Shown here piece by piece: positions 54,377-63,005 of a stretch of DNA of 64,000 nt. The position numbers were made by a program, and so were the translations under genes. Source of the DNA: Agrobacterium rosae (GTDB lineage: Bacteria; Pseudomonadota; Alphaproteobacteria; Rhizobiales; Rhizobiaceae); assembly GCF_002915175.1 (NCBI RefSeq), contig NZ_NXEJ01000008.1:62001-126000 (forward strand). Direction: 5' to 3'. Position 1 is the first letter of the stretch, and each line of letters begins with the position of its first letter. The notes under the pieces were generated by a model, which had not been told where the DNA came from, ran no database searches, and saw only the letters and a list, made by a program, of their open reading frames with translations.

Positions 54377-54406
54377 TTGACAAAAATGGGCTGCTGTCCA
54401 TAGTAT
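54377..54406 (+). promoter_or_regulatory. Sigma-70-type promoter of the oxidoreductase/importer operon
   Basis: TTGACA at 54377-54382, an 18-base spacer and TAGTAT at 54401-54406. The LacI operator begins at the next base, so bound repressor would cover the transcription start. Confidence 0.75.
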
Positions 54407-54420
54407 CGTAAACGTTTACG
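54407..54420. promoter_or_regulatory. LacI-family operator
   Basis: CGTAAACGTTTACG, a perfect 14-bp palindrome with the central CG typical of LacI/GalR operators, immediately after the -10 element and 46 bases before the first gene. Confidence 0.85.
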
Positions 54421-54465
54421 GAAAACCGGAAGAGGAGTTTCGGTTGCCGTAGGAGGAGGATTTCA

Positions 54466-55500
54466 GTGACATACAATGCCGTTTTGTGTGGATGCGGAGC
54501 TATGGCCAAAGGCTGGCTCCGAGCGTTGCAGGCCACACCACAAATGCAAGAGGCTGTCAGGGTCGTTGGCCTAGTCGATCTGGACCGAGCGACAGCCGAG
54601 GCGCTTGCTGCCGAGTTCAATATTCGGAACGCCGTTATCGGCACGGATCTTGCGACCGTTCTAACGGAAACCAAGCCGGATATTCTCTTTGACGTGGTTA
54701 TTCCTGTTGCTCGCCACTTCGTTGTCAAAACCGGTCTGGCGCACGGTTGCCACGTGCTGAGCGAGAAGCCGATGGCGACGTCTATGGAAGAAGCAGAAGA
54801 TTTGCGCCGTGCCGCCGAGGATGCGGGCCGCATTCACGCCGTTGTTCAAAACAGACGGTTCATTGCAGGCGTGCGCCGTATGCACCGTTTGGTGGCGAGC
54901 AGCGTTATCGGCCAAGTGACCGGCATCCACTGCGATTTCTTTCTTGGCCCACACTTTGGTGGTTTTCGGGAGAAAATGGACAATGTCCTGCTTCTAGATA
55001 TGGCCATTCATACCTTCGATGCCGCACGTTTCGTTTCGGGCAAGTCACCGCTATCGGTCTATTGCGTCGAAACCAATCCGGCGGGTTCGTGGTACGCTCA
55101 CGGCGCGGCGGCCAATGCCATATTCCGCTTGTCCGACGATGTCGTCTTTACCTATCGCGGTTCCTGGTGTGCCGAGGGTGAACGCACAAGCTGGGAAAGC
55201 GCATGGCGGATTGTCGGTTCGAAGGGCATGCTGACGTGGGATGGTGAGGAGACCTTCAAGGCCGCTGTCGCAGGAAACGAGCTCGGCCTTCTCCACGGTT
55301 TCACACCCGTCGATGTCCCGCCGCTTGATAACGATGAGGAAACCCATGGCCACGCCAGCGTCATTGCCGATTTCCTCGATGCTGTCAGCACGGGACGCGA
55401 ACCCGAGACGGTCAGTCATGACAACATCAAAAGCCTGGCGATGGTCCTTGGTGCGATTGAAAGCGCCAAGTCGGGCCAACCAGTCGAAATTGCAGCATAA
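54466..55500 (+). CDS. Gfo/Idh/MocA-family sugar oxidoreductase
   Basis: A 344-residue NAD(P)-dependent dehydrogenase. The N-terminal Rossmann domain has the dinucleotide motif LCGCGAMAKGWLRAL (GxGxxA) and the family EKPMA motif near residue 99. The C-terminal alpha/beta domain carries the catalytic-region DMAIHTFDAARF. It starts at GTG with AGGAGGAGGA upstream. First gene of a six-gene operon with a sugar isomerase/epimerase and an importer, so it probably oxidises an imported sugar or inositol-like polyol. Confidence 0.91.
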   Translation: MTYNAVLCGCGAMAKGWLRALQATPQMQEAVRVVGLVDLDRATAEALAAEFNIRNAVIGTDLATVLTETKPDILFDVVIPVARHFVVKTGLAHGCHVLSEKPMATSMEEAEDLRRAAEDAGRIHAVVQNRRFIAGVRRMHRLVASSVIGQVTGIHCDFFLGPHFGGFREKMDNVLLLDMAIHTFDAARFVSGKSPLSVYCVETNPAGSWYAHGAAANAIFRLSDDVVFTYRGSWCAEGERTSWESAWRIVGSKGMLTWDGEETFKAAVAGNELGLLHGFTPVDVPPLDNDEETHGHASVIADFLDAVSTGREPETVSHDNIKSLAMVLGAIESAKSGQPVEIAA

Positions 55501-55511
55501 GGACAACGACA

Positions 55512-56417
55512 GTGAGCAATCTACAAGGACAATCCATTCGCATCGGCACCATGGTCAGCGCCACCAAAGGACAGGCTGCGGAGCGTATCGCGCAGATCGC
55601 TGATATGGGATTTGAGAGTTTCGAGCCGTTTTTCTGGCAGACGACGAATGGTCAGGACATCGCTGATCTCGGCAAGCGTTGCCGCGATTCCATCGGCGAT
55701 CGCGACATCACGATCTCGACCATCGGCATGTTCGGCAATCCGCTGGAAGAAACCGATATGGACCTTCAGACCTTGCAAGGCTGGAAGGATTGCATCGACA
55801 ACGCGCACCATTTCGGCGCAACCTGCGTTGCCGGTTTCACCGGTCGCATCCGCAACAAGCCGCTGACTGACAGCCTGCCGCGTTACAAGCAGGTGTGGAG
55901 CGAACTTGCCAAACGCGCGGCGGACAAGGGCGTGAAGATCGCCTTCGAGAACTGTGCAATGGACGGCAACTGGGCGACGGGCGACTGGAACATTGCCCAC
56001 AATCCCGACGCCTGGGAACTCATCTTCAACGAGACACCAGACGACAACATCGGTCTCGAATGGGAACCCTGCCACCAGATGGTCTATCTGATCGACCCTC
56101 TGCCACAAATCCGCAAATGGGCTTCGAAAATCTTTCACGTTCACGGCAAGGATGCGACCATTCGCTGGGACGTTATTCGCGAACACGGCATTTTCGGCAA
56201 GCATCCCTTCGTGTTCATGCGCACACCTGGCTTTGGTGACAGCAACTGGACGGACATTATTTCCGAGTTGCGTCTGGCGGGCTGGTCCGGCTCGATCGAC
56301 ATCGAAGGCTGGCATGATCCGGTCTACCGGGATGCGTTGGAAATGACCGGGCAGGTCCACGGCCTCGACCACTTGAAGCAAGCCCGTGGCGGCAGTTTCG
56401 TCGTCGATCCGGTATAA
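55512..56417 (+). CDS. Sugar phosphate isomerase/epimerase-family protein
   Basis: A 301-residue TIM-barrel of the AP-endonuclease-2 fold, like IolE/IolI, ketose epimerases and xylose isomerases. Likely metal-site residues are Glu in IAFENCAMD, Glu/His in LEWEPCHQM, His in FHVHGKDA and Glu in SIDIEGWHD. It starts at GTG with AAGGA upstream, 11 bases after the oxidoreductase. With that enzyme it would form a short isomerise/oxidise route for the sugar brought in by the following importer. Confidence 0.88.
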   Translation: MSNLQGQSIRIGTMVSATKGQAAERIAQIADMGFESFEPFFWQTTNGQDIADLGKRCRDSIGDRDITISTIGMFGNPLEETDMDLQTLQGWKDCIDNAHHFGATCVAGFTGRIRNKPLTDSLPRYKQVWSELAKRAADKGVKIAFENCAMDGNWATGDWNIAHNPDAWELIFNETPDDNIGLEWEPCHQMVYLIDPLPQIRKWASKIFHVHGKDATIRWDVIREHGIFGKHPFVFMRTPGFGDSNWTDIISELRLAGWSGSIDIEGWHDPVYRDALEMTGQVHGLDHLKQARGGSFVVDPV

Positions 56418-56432
56418 TTTGAAGGCGACATA

Positions 56433-56456
56433 GCGGCGTGGAGGAGGTCCAGCCGC
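56433..56456 (+). repeat. Stem-loop before the sugar-binding-protein gene
   Basis: GCGGC-(G)-TGGA-GGAGG-TCCA-GCCGC: a 9-bp stem with one bulged G. The loop GGAGG resembles a ribosome-binding site. It lies between the epimerase stop and the binding-protein start and may shield the binding-protein mRNA. Confidence 0.6.
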
Positions 56457-56495
56457 GATACATGAGAATTCTGGATAACCACAAAGGAGGAGACT

Positions 56496-57731
56496 ATGGG
56501 TATCCGCAAATACACGATTGCTGTGGCAACGGCGCTTGTCACCAGCGTTTCATTGTTTGGACTGAACGCGCAGGCAGAGGACGTCAAGCTGACACTATGG
56601 TCGCTTGACCGCGACATTCAGCCTGCGCCCAATCTCATCAAGGAATTCAACGCGCAGAAAAACGGCATCCAGATCGAGTATCGCCAGATACAGTTCGATG
56701 ATGTGGTAAGCGAGGCCATGCGCGCCTATTCGACCGGCAACGCGCCTGACATCATCACCATCGACAATCCCAATCACGCCATGTTCGCATCGAGAAAAGC
56801 CTTCGTCGACCTGACGGACATGATCGCCAAGTCTACGGTTATCAAGCCAGAGAATTATTTCCCCGGTCCCCTCGCCTCCGCTACGTGGGACGGAAAATAT
56901 TACGGCGTTCCGAAAGCCACCAATACGATTGCGCTCTATTACAACAAGGATCTGTTCAAGGCTGCTGGTCTGGACCCGGAAAAGCCACCGCAGACCTGGG
57001 ATGAGTTACTGGAAACAGCAAAGAAGCTGACGGATCCATCCAAGAACGTCTACGGCATTACCTTCTCGGCTAAGGCCAATGAAGAAGGCACGTTCCAGTT
57101 CCTGCCCTGGGCACAAATGGGTGGAGCCACATACAAGTCCATCAACAGCGATGGTGCTGTCCGCGCGCTAACAATCTGGAAGCAATTGCTGGATGGAAAG
57201 ATGGCATCGCCTGATACGTTGACGCGCAGCCAGTGGGATGCGACCGCAACATTCAATGCGGGCAATGCCGCTATGGCCATTTCCGGCCCCTGGGAAATCG
57301 ACCGCATGTTGACGGACGCCAAGTTCAACTGGGGAACAGCGTTGCTGCCGGTGCCACAACAAGGGGCCGAACGTTCTTCCGCCATGGGCGATTACAACTG
57401 GGCGATTTTCTCCAATACCAAACATCCCGAAGAGGCCTTCAAGGCGCTTGAGTTCTTCGCCTCCAAGGATGTGACAATGTACAAGGATTTCGGCCAGATC
57501 CCCGCCCGTTCCGACGTGCCGATCCCGCCAACCGGCAATGCGCTGAAGGATTCAGCGCTGAAGACCTTCGTGGAGCAGCTGAAATACGCCAAGCCACGCG
57601 GCCCATCGCCGGAATGGCCGAAGATTTCCAAGGCCATTCAGGATGCCATCCAAGCGGCATTGACCGGCCAGATGGAGCCAAAGGCTGCGCTCGATCAGGC
57701 TGCCGAGAAGATCAAGCTGATCGACGGCTAG
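56496..57731 (+). CDS. Periplasmic sugar-binding protein (family 1)
   Basis: A 411-residue family 1 binding protein with a signal peptide of about 27 residues ([10 protein letters not shown] to LNAQA, before EDVKLTLW). Family features are [53 protein letters not shown] and the C-terminal [36 protein letters not shown] gives a very strong ribosome-binding site. Substrate unknown; the enzymes upstream suggest a sugar or cyclitol. Confidence 0.92.
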   Translation: MGIRKYTIAVATALVTSVSLFGLNAQAEDVKLTLWSLDRDIQPAPNLIKEFNAQKNGIQIEYRQIQFDDVVSEAMRAYSTGNAPDIITIDNPNHAMFASRKAFVDLTDMIAKSTVIKPENYFPGPLASATWDGKYYGVPKATNTIALYYNKDLFKAAGLDPEKPPQTWDELLETAKKLTDPSKNVYGITFSAKANEEGTFQFLPWAQMGGATYKSINSDGAVRALTIWKQLLDGKMASPDTLTRSQWDATATFNAGNAAMAISGPWEIDRMLTDAKFNWGTALLPVPQQGAERSSAMGDYNWAIFSNTKHPEEAFKALEFFASKDVTMYKDFGQIPARSDVPIPPTGNALKDSALKTFVEQLKYAKPRGPSPEWPKISKAIQDAIQAALTGQMEPKAALDQAAEKIKLIDG

Positions 57732-57756
57732 GCTCTCGCACTTGCTTCAAGAAACC

Positions 57757-57774
57757 GATGGCACGTGTGCCATC
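57757..57774 (+). repeat. Short stem-loop after the binding-protein gene
   Basis: GATGGCAC-GT-GTGCCATC, a perfect palindrome 26 bases after the stop, first of two hairpins in this gap. Confidence 0.6.
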
Positions 57775-57791
57775 CACCTTTTCCTCCCGGA

Positions 57792-57827
57792 GAGAACTGC
57801 TTGGCACTTCGGTGTCGGGCAGTTCTC
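57792..57827 (+). terminator. 16-bp UUCG-capped stem-loop between binding protein and permease
   Basis: A continuous 16-bp stem (three G-U pairs) from GAGAACTGCTTGGCAC closes on the extra-stable tetraloop C(TTCG)G. It ends 23 bases before the permease start. No T-run follows. Confidence 0.75.
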
Positions 57828-57849
57828 CACCGGCGCACATGAGGCTTCC

Positions 57850-58752
57850 ATGAAAAGGATTATCTCCAGCATCACGGATGGACGTGGCTTCGACATCGGT
57901 CTGGTCGGCGTGCCCTTTGCGTTTCTGTTCATCCTGGCCGGTCTGCCCTTGCTCTACAATATTCTGATGAGCTTTCAGGAAGTGGACATGTTCAGTCTGG
58001 GAAGCATCATCCGGCCATTCGTGGGCTTCAAGAATTACATCGACCTCTTCAAGCAGCCTGAAACCCTGCCAATTCTCTACAACACCGTCATATTCGTCGT
58101 CGGCTCCATAGCCGGGCAGTTTCTTGTCGGCTTTGGCCTTGCGCTGTTTTTCTGGATAAACTTTCCGGGCTCGTCCTGGCTACGCGGCCTGTTTCTGGTG
58201 TCCTGGGTTATGCCCGGTCTGGTGGTCGGCGCTGTCTGGAACTGGATACTGTCAGGTGATTTCGGCGTGCTGAATTTCTTCCTGCGCGAAAGCGGCCTGA
58301 TCGACAGCAATATATTCTGGCGCTCCGACCCGAATTTCTCCCTTTGGGCCGTTGTGTTGGCCAATATATGGCTCGGCACTTCCTTCAATATGATCCTGCT
58401 ATCGGTTGGATTATCGTCCATTCCCGGCGACCTTTATGAAGCGGCAGAGCTTGATGGTGCCAATGCCTGGCAGCGGTTCTGGACGATCACCTTGCCGATG
58501 ATGCGCTCCACGATAGGCGCGATCATTTCGCTCGGCTTGATCTTTACCCTGCAACAATTCGACCTGTTCGCCGCCATTACCGATGGCGGGCCAAACAACT
58601 CATCCAACGTCGCACAATATTGGGCCTGGGATCTTTCCTTCCGGCAATATGACTTTGGCAAAGGCGCGACGATCTCGGTCATTATGACCGTGTTCGTGAT
58701 GTTTGCAGCAATCGTCTATGTGCGCTCGACACGTCATGAGGTGCGCGGATGA
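57850..58752 (+). CDS. Sugar ABC importer permease (MalF/UgpA-like)
   Basis: A 300-residue inner-membrane permease starting at 57850 with GAGG upstream; the frame extends 36 codons back but only across the two hairpins. It has six membrane helices, the coupling loop YEAAELDGANAWQRFWTITLPMM and the AAITDGGPNNSSN segment. Overlaps the next permease start by 4 bases. Confidence 0.92.
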   Translation: MKRIISSITDGRGFDIGLVGVPFAFLFILAGLPLLYNILMSFQEVDMFSLGSIIRPFVGFKNYIDLFKQPETLPILYNTVIFVVGSIAGQFLVGFGLALFFWINFPGSSWLRGLFLVSWVMPGLVVGAVWNWILSGDFGVLNFFLRESGLIDSNIFWRSDPNFSLWAVVLANIWLGTSFNMILLSVGLSSIPGDLYEAAELDGANAWQRFWTITLPMMRSTIGAIISLGLIFTLQQFDLFAAITDGGPNNSSNVAQYWAWDLSFRQYDFGKGATISVIMTVFVMFAAIVYVRSTRHEVRG

Positions 58753-59576
58753 CTGAAACCTCTCGAAATCGCATGATGCTCGCTATCGCCATCTTCATGG
58801 CAGCGATCTATCTCTTTCCTCTTTACTGGATGTACATCACGGCGCTTAAAACCGGCTCCGAAATGTTTGCCAGCCCGCCAAGCTTCTGGCCATCGACAGC
58901 ACAGTGGAACACGTTCGTCTATGTCTGGGAAAGCCGGTACATGGGCCGCTATCTCTGGAACTCGACACTGATCGCCTTCGGCTCTGTGGCGCTGATCGCC
59001 GTTCTCGGCACCGGCTGCGCCTATGTTCTGGCGCGTTACCGCAATGGCTGGGTGGACATCGGGCTGTTCCTCATATTGATGCTACAGGTTCTTCCGGCAT
59101 CCCTGATGATCACGCCAATCTTCGTCGGCTTTTCGCAGATCGGCTTGCTGGACTATCCGCGCTTTGCCGTCATTCTGGCGATTGCGGCAAAGAGCATGCC
59201 CTTCTTCGTTGTGCTGGTTCGAGCCACCTTCATGGCCGTGCCGATGGAGCTTGAGGAGGCGGCGCTGGTCGATGGCAATTCCCGCATCGGCGCTTTCTTC
59301 AACATCGTGCTGCCGCTTGCCCGCAATGGCATTCTCGTCAGCGCCATCCTCATCTTCATGCAGGCATTCGGAGAGTTCGTCTATTCCAAATCGATGATCC
59401 AGAATGTCGAGTTGCAGCCCGCAAGCGTCGGCCTCAACTCCTTCATGGGTCCAAATACCAGCGAATGGAACAACATCATGGCCTATGCCACCATGTATGT
59501 GACCCCGATCCTTGCCATTTTCGTCCTATTGCAGCGCCGCATCGTTTCCGGCCTCACATCGGGAGCTCTCAAGTGA
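58749..59576 (+). CDS. Sugar ABC importer permease (MalG/UgpE-like)
   Basis: A 275-residue permease with an N-terminal helix followed by YWMYITALKTGSEMF, a coupling loop (EEAALVDGNSRIGAFFNIVLPLARN) and a C-terminal LQRRIVSGLTSGALK. It starts in ATGA overlap with its partner, and its stop overlaps the GTG start of the ATPase. Confidence 0.92.
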   Translation: MTETSRNRMMLAIAIFMAAIYLFPLYWMYITALKTGSEMFASPPSFWPSTAQWNTFVYVWESRYMGRYLWNSTLIAFGSVALIAVLGTGCAYVLARYRNGWVDIGLFLILMLQVLPASLMITPIFVGFSQIGLLDYPRFAVILAIAAKSMPFFVVLVRATFMAVPMELEEAALVDGNSRIGAFFNIVLPLARNGILVSAILIFMQAFGEFVYSKSMIQNVELQPASVGLNSFMGPNTSEWNNIMAYATMYVTPILAIFVLLQRRIVSGLTSGALK

Positions 59577-60643
59577 CCAACCAAATCGAATTGTCAGGCG
59601 TCAACAAATATTACGGTGCCTATCACGCGCTGAAAGACATCGACCTCACCATCCGCAAAGGTGCCTTCGTCGCGCTCGTCGGGCCATCCGGCTGCGGCAA
59701 GTCTACGCTGCTGCGCTCGCTCGCCGGACTGGAGTCGATTTCGGCGGGTGATCTTGTGATCGCCGGCGAGCGCATGAACAACGTGCCGCCGCGAAAGCGC
59801 GACCTGGCCATGGTGTTTCAGTCCTACGCGCTCTACCCGCACATGACGGTCGAGGAAAATCTGACCTACAGCTTGCGCATTCGCGGGACCAAAAAGGCAG
59901 AAGCCAGAAAAGCGGCAGAGGATGTGGCGGCCATTACCGGCCTGTCAGACCTCTTGCATCGCTATCCACGGGAGTTGTCCGGCGGACAGCGCCAACGCGT
60001 CGCGATGAGCCGTGCCATTATCCGCAACCCCAAAGCCTTCCTGTTCGACGAGCCCTTGTCCAACCTGGATGCCGCCTTGCGCGTCCATATGCGTAAGGAA
60101 ATCAGAGCGCTTCATGACAGGCTTGGCGCGACATCGGTCTATGTCACGCATGACCAGATCGAAGCGATGACGATGGCCGACCATGTTGTTGTCATGCGCC
60201 AGGGCGTGATCGAGCAGCAGGGACAGCCTCTCGAGCTCTACGACCGACCCGTGAACCGGTTCGTTGCAGGCTTTATCGGTTCGCCCGCCATGAACTTCAT
60301 TCCGGCAACGGCGGGGCCAGATGGTAAAAGCCTCATTCTCGACCTTGGCCAGCCACAGACCGTCAGTCTGGAGCGTGCCATTCCCGCCAACCGCAAACTT
60401 GTGGTGGGCTTGAGACCCGAGCATCTGACAATTGCTGAAAGCAATGATGGTGCGCTGAAGGTACCGGTGGCGCTAGTGGAATCGACTGGCTCCACGAGCT
60501 ACGTCACCACGGCAACGACACCTGAATGTGTGGTGGTGGTAAACGGACGCGTTCCGATAAGTGGCGGGCAAACCATCGGCCTGGATTTTGCGCAGGAGCA
60601 TATTCACCTGTTCGATGCCGATACGGGCATGCGGATTGAATGA
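59573..60643 (+). CDS. Sugar ABC importer ATPase (MalK/UgpC-like)
   Basis: A 356-residue ATPase starting at GTG 59573 in a GTGA overlap, with GGGAG 8 bases upstream. Walker [10 protein letters not shown] is near residues 36-44, followed by the signature LSGGQRQRV, Walker [12 protein letters not shown] and H-loop VTHDQIEAM. The C-terminal TOBE region (LVVGLRPEHLTIAES) is of the MalK type. Last gene of the LacI-controlled operon. Confidence 0.93.
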   Translation: MTNQIELSGVNKYYGAYHALKDIDLTIRKGAFVALVGPSGCGKSTLLRSLAGLESISAGDLVIAGERMNNVPPRKRDLAMVFQSYALYPHMTVEENLTYSLRIRGTKKAEARKAAEDVAAITGLSDLLHRYPRELSGGQRQRVAMSRAIIRNPKAFLFDEPLSNLDAALRVHMRKEIRALHDRLGATSVYVTHDQIEAMTMADHVVVMRQGVIEQQGQPLELYDRPVNRFVAGFIGSPAMNFIPATAGPDGKSLILDLGQPQTVSLERAIPANRKLVVGLRPEHLTIAESNDGALKVPVALVESTGSTSYVTTATTPECVVVVNGRVPISGGQTIGLDFAQEHIHLFDADTGMRIE

Positions 60644-60755
60644 CGAAAGCGTGCCAAGCGAAATGCACTCGTTTTCGCCAAAGAGAGGCCGTCCTCACTG
60701 TTAGGCTGAATGAACGTCACCGAAAGAAAGCAAGCGCTACGCCTGCACAGGCATT

Positions 60756-60780
60756 GGAACAAAACCGCGCCCAAACTGTT
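60756..60780 (+). promoter_or_regulatory. Candidate EcfG-like promoter of the small downstream gene
   Basis: GGAAC-N16-TGTT, one mismatch from the EcfG consensus CGTT, ending 39 bases before the small protein's ATG. Confidence 0.4.
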
Positions 60781-60819
60781 GTCAGATCAATGCCGAGAAC
60801 TGCACAGATACGGTGTAAG

Positions 60820-61074
60820 ATGGATTTGAATCCAATATACGACGCTCCGACCCCGTTATCGTCAGATGATCTTGAAGAGATCGATCGGTTTCATACCGCA
60901 TGGTGCGAGGAAAACGGTGTCGACAAAACTGACGTCAAGGCCGTAGAAATCGCGTCGGCGCTCATTAGCTGGTATTCCACCAGTCCCGCATATCGCATGC
61001 GCGCAAAACTTGACCACCCACCTGTTCTGCCAGATTCCGAGCATATCGAAAAACTTCTACACCAGTTGAAGTAG
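60820..61074 (+). CDS. Small protein of unknown function
   Basis: An 84-residue protein starting MDLNPIYDAPTPLSS. I do not recognise the family. The predicted pattern is two helices (SSDDLEEIDRFHTAWCEENG; DVKAVEIASALISWYSTS), charged and soluble, with no signal peptide. The open frame continues 60 codons upstream to 60640, but that part is basic and low-complexity, overlaps the ATPase stop and looks non-coding. The ribosome-binding site is weak (GGTGTAAG). An EcfG-like site upstream supports an independent stress-controlled gene. The alternative is a non-coding frame. Confidence 0.6.
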   Translation: MDLNPIYDAPTPLSSDDLEEIDRFHTAWCEENGVDKTDVKAVEIASALISWYSTSPAYRMRAKLDHPPVLPDSEHIEKLLHQLK

Positions 61075-61145
61075 TTTTTGCCTAGTTCTCTAGAGTGCTC
61101 AATCAGCCATACTATAGCCCTCAAGGCACCTATCTTCCAGCTGGT

Positions 61146-62942
61146 TTAATTGATTAAGACGCGGTGGCTCTCCGAAATTTGTTGATAGATTGCCACCTCC
61201 GGCACATGCCCCACCGCATGGACGGGTGAAGCCAACACGTTCAGCGGTATATTTGCCATCCGACGCCTCCCAGGATCCGGATTCGGTACCGCCGATAACA
61301 GCGCCCGCGTATAGGCGTGTTGCGGATTGCTGAAGATTTCAGCGCGCGGTCCGATCTCGACAATCTGCCCCATGCACATCACTGCGACGCGATGGCTAAT
61401 CCGTTCGACCACTGCCATATCGTGACTGATGAAAAGGTAAGAGAGGCCGAGCTCCTGTTGCAGTTCTATCATCAGGTTGACGACCTGCGCCTGAATGGAC
61501 ACGTCGAGAGCCGAGACAGGCTCGTCTGCAACAATGATCTTGGGAGACAGCGTCAAAGCGCGGGCAATGCACAGGCGCTGCCGCTGCCCGCCGGAAAACT
61601 CATGCGGATAACGTTCGAGATGATCCGCAGACAGGCCGACCCGTTCCATCAACGAAACAACGCGATCGCGAAGACCAGACCCGTGATCGACCTTGTGGAT
61701 CACCAATGGTTCGGCCACTTGATCGAAAGCGGTCAGGCGCGGGTCCAGCGCGGCATAGGGATCCTGAAACACAATCTGCATGTCGCGTCGCCTCGCGCGT
61801 AATTTATCGCCGGTGAGGCCAAGAATATTTTCTCCCGCCAACTCGACTTTGCCGGAGGAAGGTTCAACGAGACGCAAGATCGACCTGCCCGTCGTGGACT
61901 TGCCGCAACCGGATTCACCCACAAGTGCCAGCGTCTCGCCCTGCCCCAACTCGAAGGAGACACCTTCGACCGCGTGGACATTGGCGACATGCCGTTGCAA
62001 CGCACCTTTCCGAACGGGAAAACGGGTCACCAGATCGTTGACTTTAAGCAGTGGCTTTACCTTGGCTGGAGCCTCAGCACCATCAGGCGTCGTATCTCCA
62101 AACTGGCGCGGACCGGAAAATGCCGCCATTGAACCGAGTTTCGGGACGGCATTCAGCAATTGGCGCGTATAGGTCTCGGCAGGTGCGGAAAACAACTTCT
62201 CAGTTCTGTTTTCCTCAACCTTGCGACCATGACGCATGACGACCACCCGGTCGGCGATCTGGGCGACGACACCCATGTCATGAGTAATGAACAGGAGAGC
62301 CATGCCGGACTGCTTGGCCAATTCCTGCAATAGATCAAGGATTTGCGCCTGAATGGTCACATCCAGCGCAGTGGTAGGCTCGTCGGCGATGAGCAAACGC
62401 GGCGAGCAGGCAAGTGCCATGGCGATGACGACGCGCTGTCGCATGCCGCCGGAGAGCTCATGCGGATACTGGCCATAACGGGTTTCGGCTTCTGGAATGC
62501 GAACACGGCGCAGAAGTTCAAGCGCGCGCGCCGTCGCCTCGGCGGAACTGACTTTCCGGTGCTGCCGCACGACTTCGGCTATCTGCTCGCCAATGGTGAA
62601 AACCGGATTAAGGCTGGTCATCGGCTCTTGGAAAATCATGGCGATTTCGTCACCACGGATCTGTTCGAGCGCCGTTTCCGAGAGGCTCGCCAGATCGGCC
62701 ACATTACCGTCGCGACGCTGGAAATGCAGTGCGCCGTGATCGATATGGCCACCATTGAAGGTGGTGAGACCGAGGATCGACATGGCCGTCACGGACTTCC
62801 CCGAACCGGACTCGCCGACGATTGCCACGCACTCGCCCGTCTGAGCGGAAAAGGACAAATCCTCGACCGCGATGACCTTGCCGTTCGAGGTCTCGAAACG
62901 GATGCGCAGGTTCTGAACATCGAGCAGCGGTGTGACGGTCAT
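61146..62942 (-). CDS. Fused peptide-type ABC importer ATPase (third double ATPase)
   Basis: A 598-residue double ATPase starting at 62942 with GGGGATC about 8 bases upstream. Domain 1: [29 protein letters not shown]. Domain 2: [30 protein letters not shown]. The oligopeptide-type C-terminal segments are [12 protein letters not shown] and [12 protein letters not shown]. It follows a family 5 binding-protein gene on the same strand. The matching permease genes are not between them, so they either precede the binding protein outside the window or are elsewhere. Confidence 0.92.
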   Translation of the reverse strand: MTVTPLLDVQNLRIRFETSNGKVIAVEDLSFSAQTGECVAIVGESGSGKSVTAMSILGLTTFNGGHIDHGALHFQRRDGNVADLASLSETALEQIRGDEIAMIFQEPMTSLNPVFTIGEQIAEVVRQHRKVSSAEATARALELLRRVRIPEAETRYGQYPHELSGGMRQRVVIAMALACSPRLLIADEPTTALDVTIQAQILDLLQELAKQSGMALLFITHDMGVVAQIADRVVVMRHGRKVEENRTEKLFSAPAETYTRQLLNAVPKLGSMAAFSGPRQFGDTTPDGAEAPAKVKPLLKVNDLVTRFPVRKGALQRHVANVHAVEGVSFELGQGETLALVGESGCGKSTTGRSILRLVEPSSGKVELAGENILGLTGDKLRARRRDMQIVFQDPYAALDPRLTAFDQVAEPLVIHKVDHGSGLRDRVVSLMERVGLSADHLERYPHEFSGGQRQRLCIARALTLSPKIIVADEPVSALDVSIQAQVVNLMIELQQELGLSYLFISHDMAVVERISHRVAVMCMGQIVEIGPRAEIFSNPQHAYTRALLSAVPNPDPGRRRMANIPLNVLASPVHAVGHVPEVAIYQQISESHRVLIN

Positions 62943-62967
62943 GGATCGATCCCCAGTTTTGGAAATG

Positions 62968-62997
62968 GGACCGCCCACCAAGGCTGGCAAGCGGTCC
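62968..62997 (-). terminator. Stem-loop after the third peptide-binding-protein gene
   Basis: GGACCGC pairs perfectly with GCGGTCC across a 16-base loop that can itself pair CCA/TGG. It lies in the 63-base gap before the double ATPase. No T-run. Confidence 0.6.
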
Positions 62998-63005
62998 GAA
63001 CGATA

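Noticed and set aside
60640..60819. N-terminal 60 codons of the 144-codon frame before the small unknown protein
   Set aside because: Basic, low-complexity translation overlapping the ATPase stop; the EcfG-like site lies inside it, so translation more likely starts at 60820.
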